From Bacteroidales bacterium UBA4333 (GTDB lineage Bacteria; Bacteroidota; Bacteroidia; Bacteroidales; Paludibacteraceae), in the NCBI GenBank assembly GCA_002394335.1, contig DGTP01000003.1, positions 35,068-99,067 of the forward strand: a DNA stretch of 64,000 bases, written 5' to 3'. Every line of letters begins with the position of its first letter. Position 1 is the stretch's first letter. This document shows positions 14,203 through 21,770 of this stretch, one piece after another. The notes under the pieces are model-generated. The model was not told where the DNA came from. It searched no databases and was given only the letters and a program-made list of their open reading frames with translations. A program made the translations under genes and the position numbers.

Positions 14203-15081
14203 TTACTTTTGCTCGCTGTGCCTTGCTTTCGCAATAGCGATTGCCCGCTGCATCTTCTCTGCGAGTAGTTTTTTATCAGGAAGTTGCGTATAATATTGCG
14301 CCACTTTAATGGGACTTTGCTCGTCAAGCATCAAGTACTCGATATGTTCGGTATTCCCCTCCGAACAGAGGATCAATCCTATAGGCGACTCCTCTCCTTC
14401 TCGGCGTTCGTTCCGGTTCAAATAACGCAGATACAACAGCATCTGACCTTCGTGCTCCGGTTTGAATTTACCTAATTTAAGGTCAATGGCAACCAATCTC
14501 CGCAACCCGCGGTGATAGAAAAGCAGATCAATATAATAATCCGTAGCATCCACCGTAATACGTTTCTGTCGTGCAAGAAAAGCGAAGTCAGTTCCCATTT
14601 CGGAGATAAACTCCTGCATCTGTGAGATAATCGCACTCTCCAGATCTTTCTCGGAGAAACTATCCGGCAAGCCCAAAGCATCCAGAAAATAACTGCTACG
14701 GAATACCAGATCCGGCACTAACATATTCGACTCTGCCGTTTCATCCAAAGTCCGGAGAATCACCTCTTCCGGCTTCCGGCTGATGGCTGTGCGTTCGTAG
14801 AGTTGGCTGTCGATTTTCTTGTCCAACGTGCGGGTATCCCAATGCTCATGGTAGCACATCTGCATATAGAACTTGCGCGCAAGCGGGTCGGAGAGGTACA
14901 TAATAGACTTGAGATGAGACCAACTGAATTGTCTCTGCACTGCGGAGACAATCTCCTCCTCCGTAAAAGTGTACGCAGCGCGTACACAATGTTGCAGGGT
15001 AGAATAGCTCCATCCTTTGCCATACCGTTCGGTCAAACGCAGCGACAAGTTCCTGAAAATAAATCGAGCAAAAAATGCCAT
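14203..15081 (-). CDS. DUF1016/YhcG-type PD-(D/E)XK nuclease-like protein, short at N-terminus
   Basis: This 292-residue protein has the C-terminal PD-(D/E)XK-like domain of the YhcG family: TDYYIDLLFYHRGLRRLVAIDLKLGKFKPE supplies the Asp and the D-L-K pair of the active site. The N-terminal DUF1016_N region is recognisable (LSLRLTERYGKGWSYSTLQ, then FSWSHLKSIM), but most family members carry some 50-70 more residues before this point. The DNA upstream has stops in frame, so the gene is probably N-terminally truncated. YhcG proteins are found on mobile elements and near restriction systems; their role is poorly defined. The leader unit at 15186-15374 lies upstream. Confidence 0.75.
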   Translation of the reverse strand: MAFFARFIFRNLSLRLTERYGKGWSYSTLQHCVRAAYTFTEEEIVSAVQRQFSWSHLKSIMYLSDPLARKFYMQMCYHEHWDTRTLDKKIDSQLYERTAISRKPEEVILRTLDETAESNMLVPDLVFRSSYFLDALGLPDSFSEKDLESAIISQMQEFISEMGTDFAFLARQKRITVDATDYYIDLLFYHRGLRRLVAIDLKLGKFKPEHEGQMLLYLRYLNRNERREGEESPIGLILCSEGNTEHIEYLMLDEQSPIKVAQYYTQLPDKKLLAEKMQRAIAIAKARHSEQK

Positions 15082-15185
15082 TTTCAGTCTTTCTCAGTCT
15101 GTCAAAGTCCGCTTTGCCCGCCGGACGGGCTATAAGGTCAGTTTACTTCTTTTGCGGAAAATCTACAAAATATCGAGCCGTGTAC

Positions 15186-15219
15186 AAAAACAAAAAAACA
15201 AAACCGCCGAATGGTCTTG
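15186..15219 (-). terminator. Terminator of leader unit A
   Basis: On the minus strand CAAGACC and GGTTTTG (15199-15219) form a 7-bp stem with G-T pairs, followed by TTTTTTTGTTTTT. It begins 5 bp after the mini-ORF stop, so the unit would make a transcript of about 140 nt. Confidence 0.7.
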
Positions 15220-15223
15220 TTTT

Positions 15224-15292
15224 TTAGCGCATAAATCCCGCAAGGGCATTCATCCCCGATGCGAAATACTGATATAGTGAGAATTTATTCAT
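15224..15292 (-). CDS. Leader mini-ORF A, 22 residues
   Basis: An ATG 6 bp downstream of the conserved leader opens a 22-codon frame that begins MNKFSLYQYFASG and ends LAGFMR. The counterpart in unit B begins MNYNSLHI. The shared features are position, the MNxxSL start and a stop just before an intrinsic terminator. It may be a leader peptide for attenuation or a tiny secreted or regulatory peptide. Translation is unproven. Confidence 0.35.
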   Translation of the reverse strand: MNKFSLYQYFASGMNALAGFMR

Positions 15293-15297
15293 TCAAA

Positions 15298-15374
15298 AGT
15301 AGTGTCTTAACCGTTGGTACCTTTGATAAATCAAATCGAGTGCAAAGGTACAAAAAATTTCCGACACCTGCAAG
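15298..15374 (-). promoter_or_regulatory. Promoter and conserved leader, unit A
   Basis: TACCTTTG (complement of 15343-15350) with CTTG (complement of 15371-15374) 20 bp upstream forms the promoter. The transcript then carries a TTTGATTTATCAAA palindrome and a 24-nt block (complement of 15298-15321) that starts GGTACCAACGG and is identical in unit B. Similarity to unit B continues upstream of the promoter to about 15410. Confidence 0.7.
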
Positions 15375-15470
15375 AACTTTCAGCAAAAAAAATATATATT
15401 GCTAAATAGACCTATCAAAATGCGTAGGAGGTGTATGGTGTATGGTGTAAGGGGTATTAAGGGAAACAGA

Positions 15471-15495
15471 CAACCCCGCCTCCCCGGCGGGGTTG
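15471..15495 (-). terminator. GC-rich terminator of the 44-residue peptide gene
   Basis: CAACCCCGCC (15471-15480) pairs perfectly with GGCGGGGTTG (15486-15495). On the minus strand it follows the peptide stop by 27 bp and is followed by TCTGTTT, a weak T tract. A run of GTGTATG-like repeats lies at about 15430-15450. Confidence 0.7.
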
Positions 15496-15522
15496 TTGTA
15501 ATAAAAAGTCTCAGATGTCTGA

Positions 15523-15657
15523 TCAATCGCCACCCATACCATCGTCAATAGGAGTGGTTTCGATAGGCAGACCGTTAGGACTGGAAGCTTGCATCACCAT
15601 TCCACTTTGGAACAGCTTCTCCTCCACAGAGGGTTGAATATACATTTTCTTTTTCAT
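15523..15657 (-). CDS. Small MKKK-YIQP family peptide, 44 residues
   Basis: This short frame starts MKKKMYIQPSVEEKLFQSG and ends with an acidic and glycine-rich tail (IDDGMGGD). It has its own consensus promoter at 15682-15713 and its own GC-rich terminator, so it is an independent single-gene transcript. It shares the MKKK-x-YIQP-x-VE-x-K-x-F pattern with the peptide at 161-310, about 15 kb away. No signal sequence is seen. The family is conserved in shape but unnamed; a role as a regulator, a processed peptide or a membrane-associated small protein are all open. Confidence 0.75.
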   Translation of the reverse strand: MKKKMYIQPSVEEKLFQSGMVMQASSPNGLPIETTPIDDGMGGD

Positions 15658-15681
15658 AATCTATTCACGTTTTTTCGGGTG

Positions 15682-15713
15682 CAAAGGTACGGCAAATTTT
15701 TGACATATGCAAG
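15682..15713 (-). promoter_or_regulatory. Promoter of the 44-residue peptide gene
   Basis: TACCTTTG (complement of 15682-15689) and CTTG (complement of 15710-15713) are 20 bp apart. The predicted start site is about 20 nt upstream of the ATG. Confidence 0.8.
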
Positions 15714-15783
15714 ATTTTTAACGAAAATAATCGTTTTGCTTGTCAAATAAGAAATCTTTGCCGTACTTTTTGCCGAAATGATG

Positions 15784-18700
15784 TTATTTTACTAACAGAC
15801 CCTTTGCGTCATACATCTTCTCACCGCGGAGGATGAACAGTTGACCGTTGATGAGCACCTTAGCCGGAGCCTCGCTGCCGTTCAGCTCATCGATGCCGGT
15901 AGCGGTATTCTGCTGCATCGGAACGGCGCGTACACGGCGACCCGGAGCCGGTTGCGGAGCTTCTGTAACCGGGTTGAGTGCGTCATAGTCGATGTAAGCG
16001 CGGTTAGCGTCGAGGTGGTTGTTCGTTCCAACAGGACGGAGTGCATTGTTGTAGAGCATGTAGATGTTCGTGCCGGCAGCTGCAAGTGCATCCGCGTCCA
16101 TGTAGGTCAGTGTTCCGTGGAGAGCGCCGTTGGTGCCGGCAGTGGTAGTAGCAGCGCCGGTGTAAACAACCTCCAGTTTGGTATCGGTAGCCTGGATGAT
16201 GAACGGCGTACCAGCCTCAGCGGTAGTCGGATCAACCTCCTCCAGATAAGCCTCGGTCTCTGCCGTATTGCGGCTGCTGAGTGTCCAGAAGCTTGCGCCG
16301 CGAACCTCCATCATCTTCTTAGGCAGACAAACGGTGTAGTAGCGGTTAGGCTCCAGATTCTCACGAACGGTCTCATAAACCGGTTCTACAACCTGCGGAA
16401 CATAGAGAGCGATTACTGATTGCTTGCTTTCATCTGCATAGCAAGAGAATATCTTTGGATTGTTTCCACTATTGAAACGAACTGTTTCATTCGTATTGTC
16501 GCCATTTGCAATTGCGCTTGTGGCAGTAAGTGTCCAATTTGCATTACTGTCATCTCCAATAGCATCGCGCGTCTTGAGATAGTTTGAGGAAGAAGAAGCA
16601 GCATAGAGATACTTGCCATTCGAAGTGCGGAGAGCGAATGTACCATCGCCTTGATCCTCAAGAATGAAGGACATCGTTCCTTCGCCCGGAGTCAGAATGC
16701 CTTCGCCATCCACAGAAGCCAGTACGGCAGCGCGGTTATTGTTATTCTGAACACCCATTGCATAAGTTGCACTTTCCTTCACACCCGTAATAAGCACTTC
16801 TGCGCCATCTACAAGGTCTGCATCGGTTGCAGCAACCCACTTGGAAGTCGTGCTGACAGCAGTTTCTTCTACTACCGGCTCAGTAACTGTCAGGGACAAG
16901 CTGATCTCTTTGGATTCTGCACCATTTGCATCATCGCTGATGGTCAGCGTTGCACTGAATGTTCCTTGGGTATCCGAACTTGCCGAAACTACGATTGTTC
17001 CACTTTCAGTCAGAGTCATAGGAGTTGCACTAAATGCAGATGCACCATCTCCTGTAATAGAAACTGTTGCGGCAGCTACGTTCTGAAGCGTTACTTCCAG
17101 ATTCTTTGCGTTAACAAGAACATTTTGCGCTACAGAGCCGAAGTTCAGATAGGTCGTCGGGTTAGTAATGATCATCGGGGTCGGATCATTTACCGTAATG
17201 GTGTAAGAGAATTCCGCAGGTTTGTAAGTTGCGTTACCAGCAAAGGTTGCCGTAATGGTTGCTTCGCCAGTGACGTCTTCTACAAGCGAAACAACTCCAT
17301 TCTCAACTATTGCCAAATTAGTATTGCTACTTTCAATGGTAATCTCTGCAGCGTCAATATTATTCGGGTTCACAAGGCTTGCAGCGGTGAATGTCTCGCC
17401 GAGTGGAATCTCAACAGCATCGGTGCTCCATGCCAAACCGGAAGCAGCTCGCGTATCCTCAACGTAGTAAACAATCATTTGAGTAATACGTACTTGGGCA
17501 TTGGAAGCTGTAAGTTCTACCTTGTTTGCTTCACCTGTCCAACGGTTATTTTCTTTATCCAAACCGGTTGCGTCTGCAAAACCGCCAATCGGTTTATCGC
17601 TTGTGCAAGTAAACTCAATCTTCTTGATAATGTAATCAGTTGAGGACAGGGTCATTGTTTGGCCTTTGTATAAACGATAATTCTCACTATTACTCATCGC
17701 TCCGTCAGTGAATGTCAATGTAAAGCCTCCTTTGGACAATGTCAATTCGTCAGTTTCTGCCACATCAATAGTTGCATCAAAAGTGACATTATCCAAACCT
17801 GCCTCATTTACGGTAAGCTCATACGAAACGCTTGCGGGTTTGTAATCTTCATCGCCGCCAAACGATGCAGTAATCGTTGCTGTTCCTTCAGCTTTGATGG
17901 TTACATTTCCATCATTGGCAACTTCAGCGACATCGGTATTGCTACTTTCATAAGCAACCGTCAAGTTATTCGGGTTGGTCAGAGTGTTTACAAACGCATC
18001 ATCACCTACATGCTTCTCAATAGCAGTCTCTGCATAAGCCAAACCAGCCTCAGCGCGTGCATCTACCTTGTAATAAACGGTAACAGTATTCATTTGCACC
18101 TGCTTTACTGTAGCCGTTATCTCTACAATTGCAGCATCGCCCGTCCAAACACCATCCGCATAACTTTCACCGAATCCGCTTGCAGGGTTGGAAGATGTGC
18201 ATGAGAATTCTATACGTTTGATGTTTCCTGAAGTACAAGTTGCGGTGAATACCTCATTCTTGAAACATTGATAATAAGTAATAGGGTTGCTTGAGTTATT
18301 AACTCCATCTACGTGAGAAGCTTTGATATTAACTCCGTTTTTGGTGATTCCCTCTGCATTGTCAGAAGCTTTATCTATCGTCGCGTCAAATGTTACTTTA
18401 ATTAATGAAGGATCATTAACAGTCAGTGTATAAGATACCTCTTCTGCCAAATAGGATGCATTGCCTGCGAAAGTTGCTTTGATGGTTGTTGTACCCATAC
18501 CAACGATGGTAACTTCACCATTTTCATCAACCGTTGCTACACCTGTTGCGCTACTGCTGTAGGAGACCTCCAGATTATTCGGATTAGTCAGCACATTAGT
18601 AAATGCTGCATCACCGATATTCTTCTCAATCGCTGTTTCTACATATGCCAAACCGGCTGCTGTTTTGGTACGATTGAGAGAAACTAGTTGGTTATCCGCA

Positions 18701-20463
18701 TTGAACTCATAAATATTGTTATATTTCTTAAGCAGACCTTTTACAACTACTTCGTCACCTTCCAAGAGTTGATCTGCAGAAGTGAAGTCCGTGCCACTCA
18801 GATAGTAACCATTATAAACATATATCTCGTTCTCACGTTCTCCATTGTCCGAAATATAGTATTGTGCGCGTTGGTACTTGGAGGGATCAAGGCTCTTCAC
18901 ATTGCTAACAATACCTTTTGTATATTTGTCTGCAATGCCTGTTTCGCCTACTTTGTCAATAACTACGCGCGCATCGGCAACGGTATAAGGATCAGCCTCT
19001 GTACCGTCATGAGCTACTACATAGATTGTATATTTAGCCGAGCCTGCTTTGTAAGTATCTGTCTCCTCAGAAGAAGCAGTAATTTCTGCAACACCCACAG
19101 CCTTGATAGTCAAAGCGCCATTAGAAGCCACCTCTGCCACATCCGTATTGCTACTTTCATAAGCAACAGTCAAACTGTGCGGGTTGGTCAACGTTGGAGC
19201 GGTAAAGGCATCTCCAAGTTTTACCAAATTGCTCAAATCCGCATCGTCATATGCCAAACCTGCCGGATCTTTTTGAGGAGTTGCCGCAGCATATGCATAA
19301 GTTATCTTTGAAATCTGCAAGAAACCATTACTAGATCCAGAAGCGCAATTGAACTCCAATTTGTAGTATAAATCATTAGCACGATTAACTACCGGTACCG
19401 TATAAACTATATTTCCCGCTGCAATGGTAGATGGAGCGCCAGTAATTTCAATGGCGCCAGTAAAACTTGAATTGTCTGCCACATACAATTTATGACTATT
19501 GATTTTTGAAGCAGTAACACCATCAATAGTCACTGTTACATCAGAAACCGCGTGATCTTCCACCTGAGTGGTTATCGAAGCCACAGATGCATTTCCATTC
19601 CTTCCTGCCTTAATAAGTGACCATCCATTACTATTGTTGTTGAAATTGTCAATCGTCCAAACCTGCCCACTTTTCGTTGCCGTCCATGAAGATGTATAGC
19701 TAGAAACACCTTTATCATTATAATCAGGGAAAGTTAATGCTAAACCATCAAACGGCTCAACAACGTTCATTCTTACCGTAACATCTGCGGATTTGCTATC
19801 ATTTGCAGATGTAACAGTCAGCGTTTGCTCATACTCACCTATAGTTGCTGTGTTAGCTTCAATAGTAATCTCATCACCACTTGCGTTGATAGAACCACTT
19901 GCGCTAAATGCATCGCTCAACCCTGAATAAGTTACCGGTCCTGTCAAGTTAGCATAAGTAACTTCTACAGATTCTGCCAAGCCAGTAGTTCCTTGCTCTA
20001 CCGTTCCGAAATCAATTACAGCCGGACTCGCAGAAAGAGTTTTTTCTGACGAACTAGTTGAAACAGTAATCGTAAGAGCGGTCATTCGGATTTGAGCCGT
20101 AGAAGAAATAGTAACTGATGATGCCTCACCTGTCCATGTTCCTTTAGTACCCGAATATGAATAGGAACCTACATTTGCAGATGCATTACCCGGACCGTAT
20201 TTAGAAGTTCCACTAGCAGTACATGTAAACTCAATCTTTGTAATGTTTCCGCTCGCAACGGAAAAAGTACCAGATTGGTTTGCATAAATCTGATAATAAG
20301 AAGCATTGTTCATTGTAGTCATTGTACAAGTAACACCGCTCTTAGTTACAGAAGTTGCGCCTGTTTCCGTACCCGGTGTAAAGGTCACATCCGCTGCCCA
20401 CATTTGCCCGATGCTGAGGAGCATGACCATCAGCAGGGAGAGAAATAGTTTAAGTTTTCTCAT
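15784..20463 (-). CDS. Repeat-rich exported surface protein, 1559 residues
   Basis: The protein starts with a standard signal peptide (MRKLKLFLSLLMVMLLSIGQ, cut after MWA). It alternates two modules. One is a Big-2-like repeat with the signature LTNPNNLxVxYSSSNTDVAxV, present about five times (near 400, 610, 800, 990 and 1110). The other is a 100-residue beta module with VTFDATID and KIEFTCTS, present about three to four times, including the first domain. Near residue 530 is an OB-fold-like segment (KGIVSNVKSLDPSKYQ) of the type seen in the 973-residue surface protein. ASPM/Hydin-like stretches lie near 150 and 1180. It ends VLINGQLFILRGEKMYDAKG plus LLVK, the tail shared with two other exported proteins here. 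It is likely surface-exposed; ligand unknown. The ORF6N gene ends 35 bp upstream. Confidence 0.87.
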   Translation of the reverse strand: MRKLKLFLSLLMVMLLSIGQMWAADVTFTPGTETGATSVTKSGVTCTMTTMNNASYYQIYANQSGTFSVASGNITKIEFTCTASGTSKYGPGNASANVGSYSYSGTKGTWTGEASSVTISSTAQIRMTALTITVSTSSSEKTLSASPAVIDFGTVEQGTTGLAESVEVTYANLTGPVTYSGLSDAFSASGSINASGDEITIEANTATIGEYEQTLTVTSANDSKSADVTVRMNVVEPFDGLALTFPDYNDKGVSSYTSSWTATKSGQVWTIDNFNNNSNGWSLIKAGRNGNASVASITTQVEDHAVSDVTVTIDGVTASKINSHKLYVADNSSFTGAIEITGAPSTIAAGNIVYTVPVVNRANDLYYKLEFNCASGSSNGFLQISKITYAYAAATPQKDPAGLAYDDADLSNLVKLGDAFTAPTLTNPHSLTVAYESSNTDVAEVASNGALTIKAVGVAEITASSEETDTYKAGSAKYTIYVVAHDGTEADPYTVADARVVIDKVGETGIADKYTKGIVSNVKSLDPSKYQRAQYYISDNGERENEIYVYNGYYLSGTDFTSADQLLEGDEVVVKGLLKKYNNIYEFNADNQLVSLNRTKTAAGLAYVETAIEKNIGDAAFTNVLTNPNNLEVSYSSSATGVATVDENGEVTIVGMGTTTIKATFAGNASYLAEEVSYTLTVNDPSLIKVTFDATIDKASDNAEGITKNGVNIKASHVDGVNNSSNPITYYQCFKNEVFTATCTSGNIKRIEFSCTSSNPASGFGESYADGVWTGDAAIVEITATVKQVQMNTVTVYYKVDARAEAGLAYAETAIEKHVGDDAFVNTLTNPNNLTVAYESSNTDVAEVANDGNVTIKAEGTATITASFGGDEDYKPASVSYELTVNEAGLDNVTFDATIDVAETDELTLSKGGFTLTFTDGAMSNSENYRLYKGQTMTLSSTDYIIKKIEFTCTSDKPIGGFADATGLDKENNRWTGEANKVELTASNAQVRITQMIVYYVEDTRAASGLAWSTDAVEIPLGETFTAASLVNPNNIDAAEITIESSNTNLAIVENGVVSLVEDVTGEATITATFAGNATYKPAEFSYTITVNDPTPMIITNPTTYLNFGSVAQNVLVNAKNLEVTLQNVAAATVSITGDGASAFSATPMTLTESGTIVVSASSDTQGTFSATLTISDDANGAESKEISLSLTVTEPVVEETAVSTTSKWVAATDADLVDGAEVLITGVKESATYAMGVQNNNNRAAVLASVDGEGILTPGEGTMSFILEDQGDGTFALRTSNGKYLYAASSSSNYLKTRDAIGDDSNANWTLTATSAIANGDNTNETVRFNSGNNPKIFSCYADESKQSVIALYVPQVVEPVYETVRENLEPNRYYTVCLPKKMMEVRGASFWTLSSRNTAETEAYLEEVDPTTAEAGTPFIIQATDTKLEVVYTGAATTTAGTNGALHGTLTYMDADALAAAGTNIYMLYNNALRPVGTNNHLDANRAYIDYDALNPVTEAPQPAPGRRVRAVPMQQNTATGIDELNGSEAPAKVLINGQLFILRGEKMYDAKGLLVK

Positions 20464-20498
20464 AATGTTAATAATTTTTAGTTATACAAAAAGTTAAT

Positions 20499-21068
20499 TT
20501 ATTGATTGTTTGATTTGTTTTTATTGTTTTTGCCTTTCTTTACCTTATGTTTGATCTTCACTATCGCGAAATTCAACTCTATTTCCGTTTCTGTTTCCGT
20601 AGTATCCAATTGCGATCCAAGAACCTCGCCTATCAATTCACCACTACGCTGCATAAGGTTTTTTTTCTGCGCCGCATCTTCCGTCACCGCTACTTCCTGC
20701 ATCGTGTGCGCCAATTCACGCAGTTGAACAAAAGTATCTATTATAGCTATCGTTGTTTGTGTAGCACGTTCGCTCTTTAAGATGGTTGCCAACATATACA
20801 AACCACTCTCCGTAAAAGCCGTCGGAGCATTGCGTCTTCCACCCCAACTTGCGGTCGAAATTTTCGACTTCAAGTTTATAACTTCCTGGTTATCAAGTAC
20901 GAACAAATACCCCTCTGGAAATTTATCAGGGTTATTCTTAACCGCTTCATTAACGCGTTTAGTCTCTACGCCATAGAGTAACGCCACATCGGAATCCAAA
21001 ATAACCTGTTTGCCACGCAAAAGAACTATCTTGTCCTTAACTTGTTCATATTTAACCAATTGCGCCAT
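20499..21068 (-). CDS. ORF6N-domain DNA-binding protein
   Basis: This 189-residue protein has a complete ORF6N domain (residues about 10-100), a phage-derived DNA-binding module common on Bacteroidota mobile elements. Landmarks are VLLRGKQVILDSDVALLYGV, TKRVNEAVKNNPDKFPE and the strongly conserved WGGRRNAPTAFTESGLYMLA. A helical region and a Lys/Asn-rich tail (KIKHKVKKGKNNKNKSNNQ) follow. A decayed second ORF6N gene sits upstream at 21240-21397, suggesting an old tandem duplication. Possibly it controls the adjacent surface-protein gene, which starts 35 bp downstream; that is inference from position only. Confidence 0.85.
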   Translation of the reverse strand: MAQLVKYEQVKDKIVLLRGKQVILDSDVALLYGVETKRVNEAVKNNPDKFPEGYLFVLDNQEVINLKSKISTASWGGRRNAPTAFTESGLYMLATILKSERATQTTIAIIDTFVQLRELAHTMQEVAVTEDAAQKKNLMQRSGELIGEVLGSQLDTTETETEIELNFAIVKIKHKVKKGKNNKNKSNNQ

Positions 21069-21239
21069 TATTTATTCTATTTAGACCTTAATTCTTAAAA
21101 AGTTGATTGATTGTTTGATTTATTATTTGGTTTCTTCCTCTTTCTATTTGAACTTGTAAAAAATCCTTACAACTTTATTTTGGGCAGGGCGTCGGTAAGA
21201 TGTCTGCCTTGACCGTCGTTCGACCGTCGGAATCGGAAG

Positions 21240-21397
21240 CTAAAATACAAGCAACACACTGGACAACATCGCTACTCCTTGCTCCGTAAACGCATAGGGG
21301 ACAGCCCCTCCAAAATTATAGCCAACGGGTATCACAGATTGTGATCCCCCCCATTGGAAATCAGCGCATTACATTCATCTTTCGTTAATTTAAACAT
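21240..21397 (-). pseudogene. Decayed ORF6N gene with G-run frameshift
   Basis: The frame starts MFKLTKDECNALISN and then hits a run of seven G. In the next frame it continues SQSVIPVGYNFGGAVPYAFT, then EQGVAMLSSVL, which is the ORF6N core, and stops at 21240. Removing one G restores a single frame. Both ends are missing compared with the intact gene at 20499-21068: about 60 N-terminal and 80 C-terminal residues. The homopolymer could be a sequencing error, but the missing ends argue for true decay. Confidence 0.75.
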
Positions 21398-21443
21398 AGA
21401 CGTTAAACAAAAAGTTAATTTATAGGTCGTCAGCTACGTTTTT

Positions 21444-21480
21444 AAGAAAATAAAAACGCACTATCTGTCTGACAGTGCGT
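21444..21480 (-). terminator. Terminator of leader unit B
   Basis: ACGCACTATC (21456-21465) pairs with GACAGTGCGT (21471-21480) with one G-T pair, and on the minus strand is followed by TTTTTATTTTC. The mini-ORF stop codon overlaps the base of the stem. Confidence 0.85.
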
Positions 21481-21542
21481 TAAAGGCAGTATTCCCCTTC
21501 CAGTTGTGTATAAACAGCGATATGTAAGGAGTTGTAATTCAT
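21480..21542 (-). CDS. Leader mini-ORF B, 20 residues
   Basis: An ATG 4 bp after the conserved leader opens a frame reading MNYNSLHIAVYTQLEGEYCL. It occupies the same place as mini-ORF A: after the shared 24-nt block and directly before a terminator. The two peptides share only MNxxSL, so either the peptide or just the act of translation could matter. Translation is unproven. Confidence 0.35.
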   Translation of the reverse strand: MNYNSLHIAVYTQLEGEYCL

Positions 21543-21546
21543 TGTG

Positions 21547-21616
21547 AGTAGTGTCTTAACCGTTGGTACCCATAAATTCGAGTGCAAAGATACAACTTTT
21601 TTTTGACATCTGCAAG
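21547..21616 (-). promoter_or_regulatory. Promoter and conserved leader, unit B
   Basis: TATCTTTG (complement of 21585-21592) with CTTG (complement of 21613-21616) 20 bp upstream forms the promoter. The 24-nt block (complement of 21547-21570) is identical to unit A. The rest of the 700-bp gap 21069-21770 holds the ORF6N pseudogene and the small hairpin at 21688-21704; the AT-rich stretches near 21095 and 21407 echo the sequence at 20484-20517. Confidence 0.7.
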
Positions 21617-21687
21617 AGAATAAACAAAAAAAATTTTTTTGCTAATCTGAGTCACAATTTTAATTAAGAACAGCAGTATTGCGATAC

Positions 21688-21704
21688 GCCGTCTAACAGA
21701 CGGC
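21688..21704. other. Short perfect hairpin after DUF5686 gene
   Basis: GCCGTCT (21688-21694) pairs with AGACGGC (21698-21704) around three bases. It follows the DUF5686 gene stop by 66 bp. There is no T tract right after it, so it is at best a weak terminator. Confidence 0.4.
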
Positions 21705-21770
21705 ACCATGAACGAAAGAACAGAGCGTAGGCCCAGGCTGCCTGACAGAGTATAGAGTACGGGATATGGA

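Noticed and set aside
15298..21570. Integron attachment site in the conserved leader block
   Set aside because: The core triplets expected of attC sites (GTTRRRY and its partner) are absent and no integrase is nearby; a promoter leader explains the position better.
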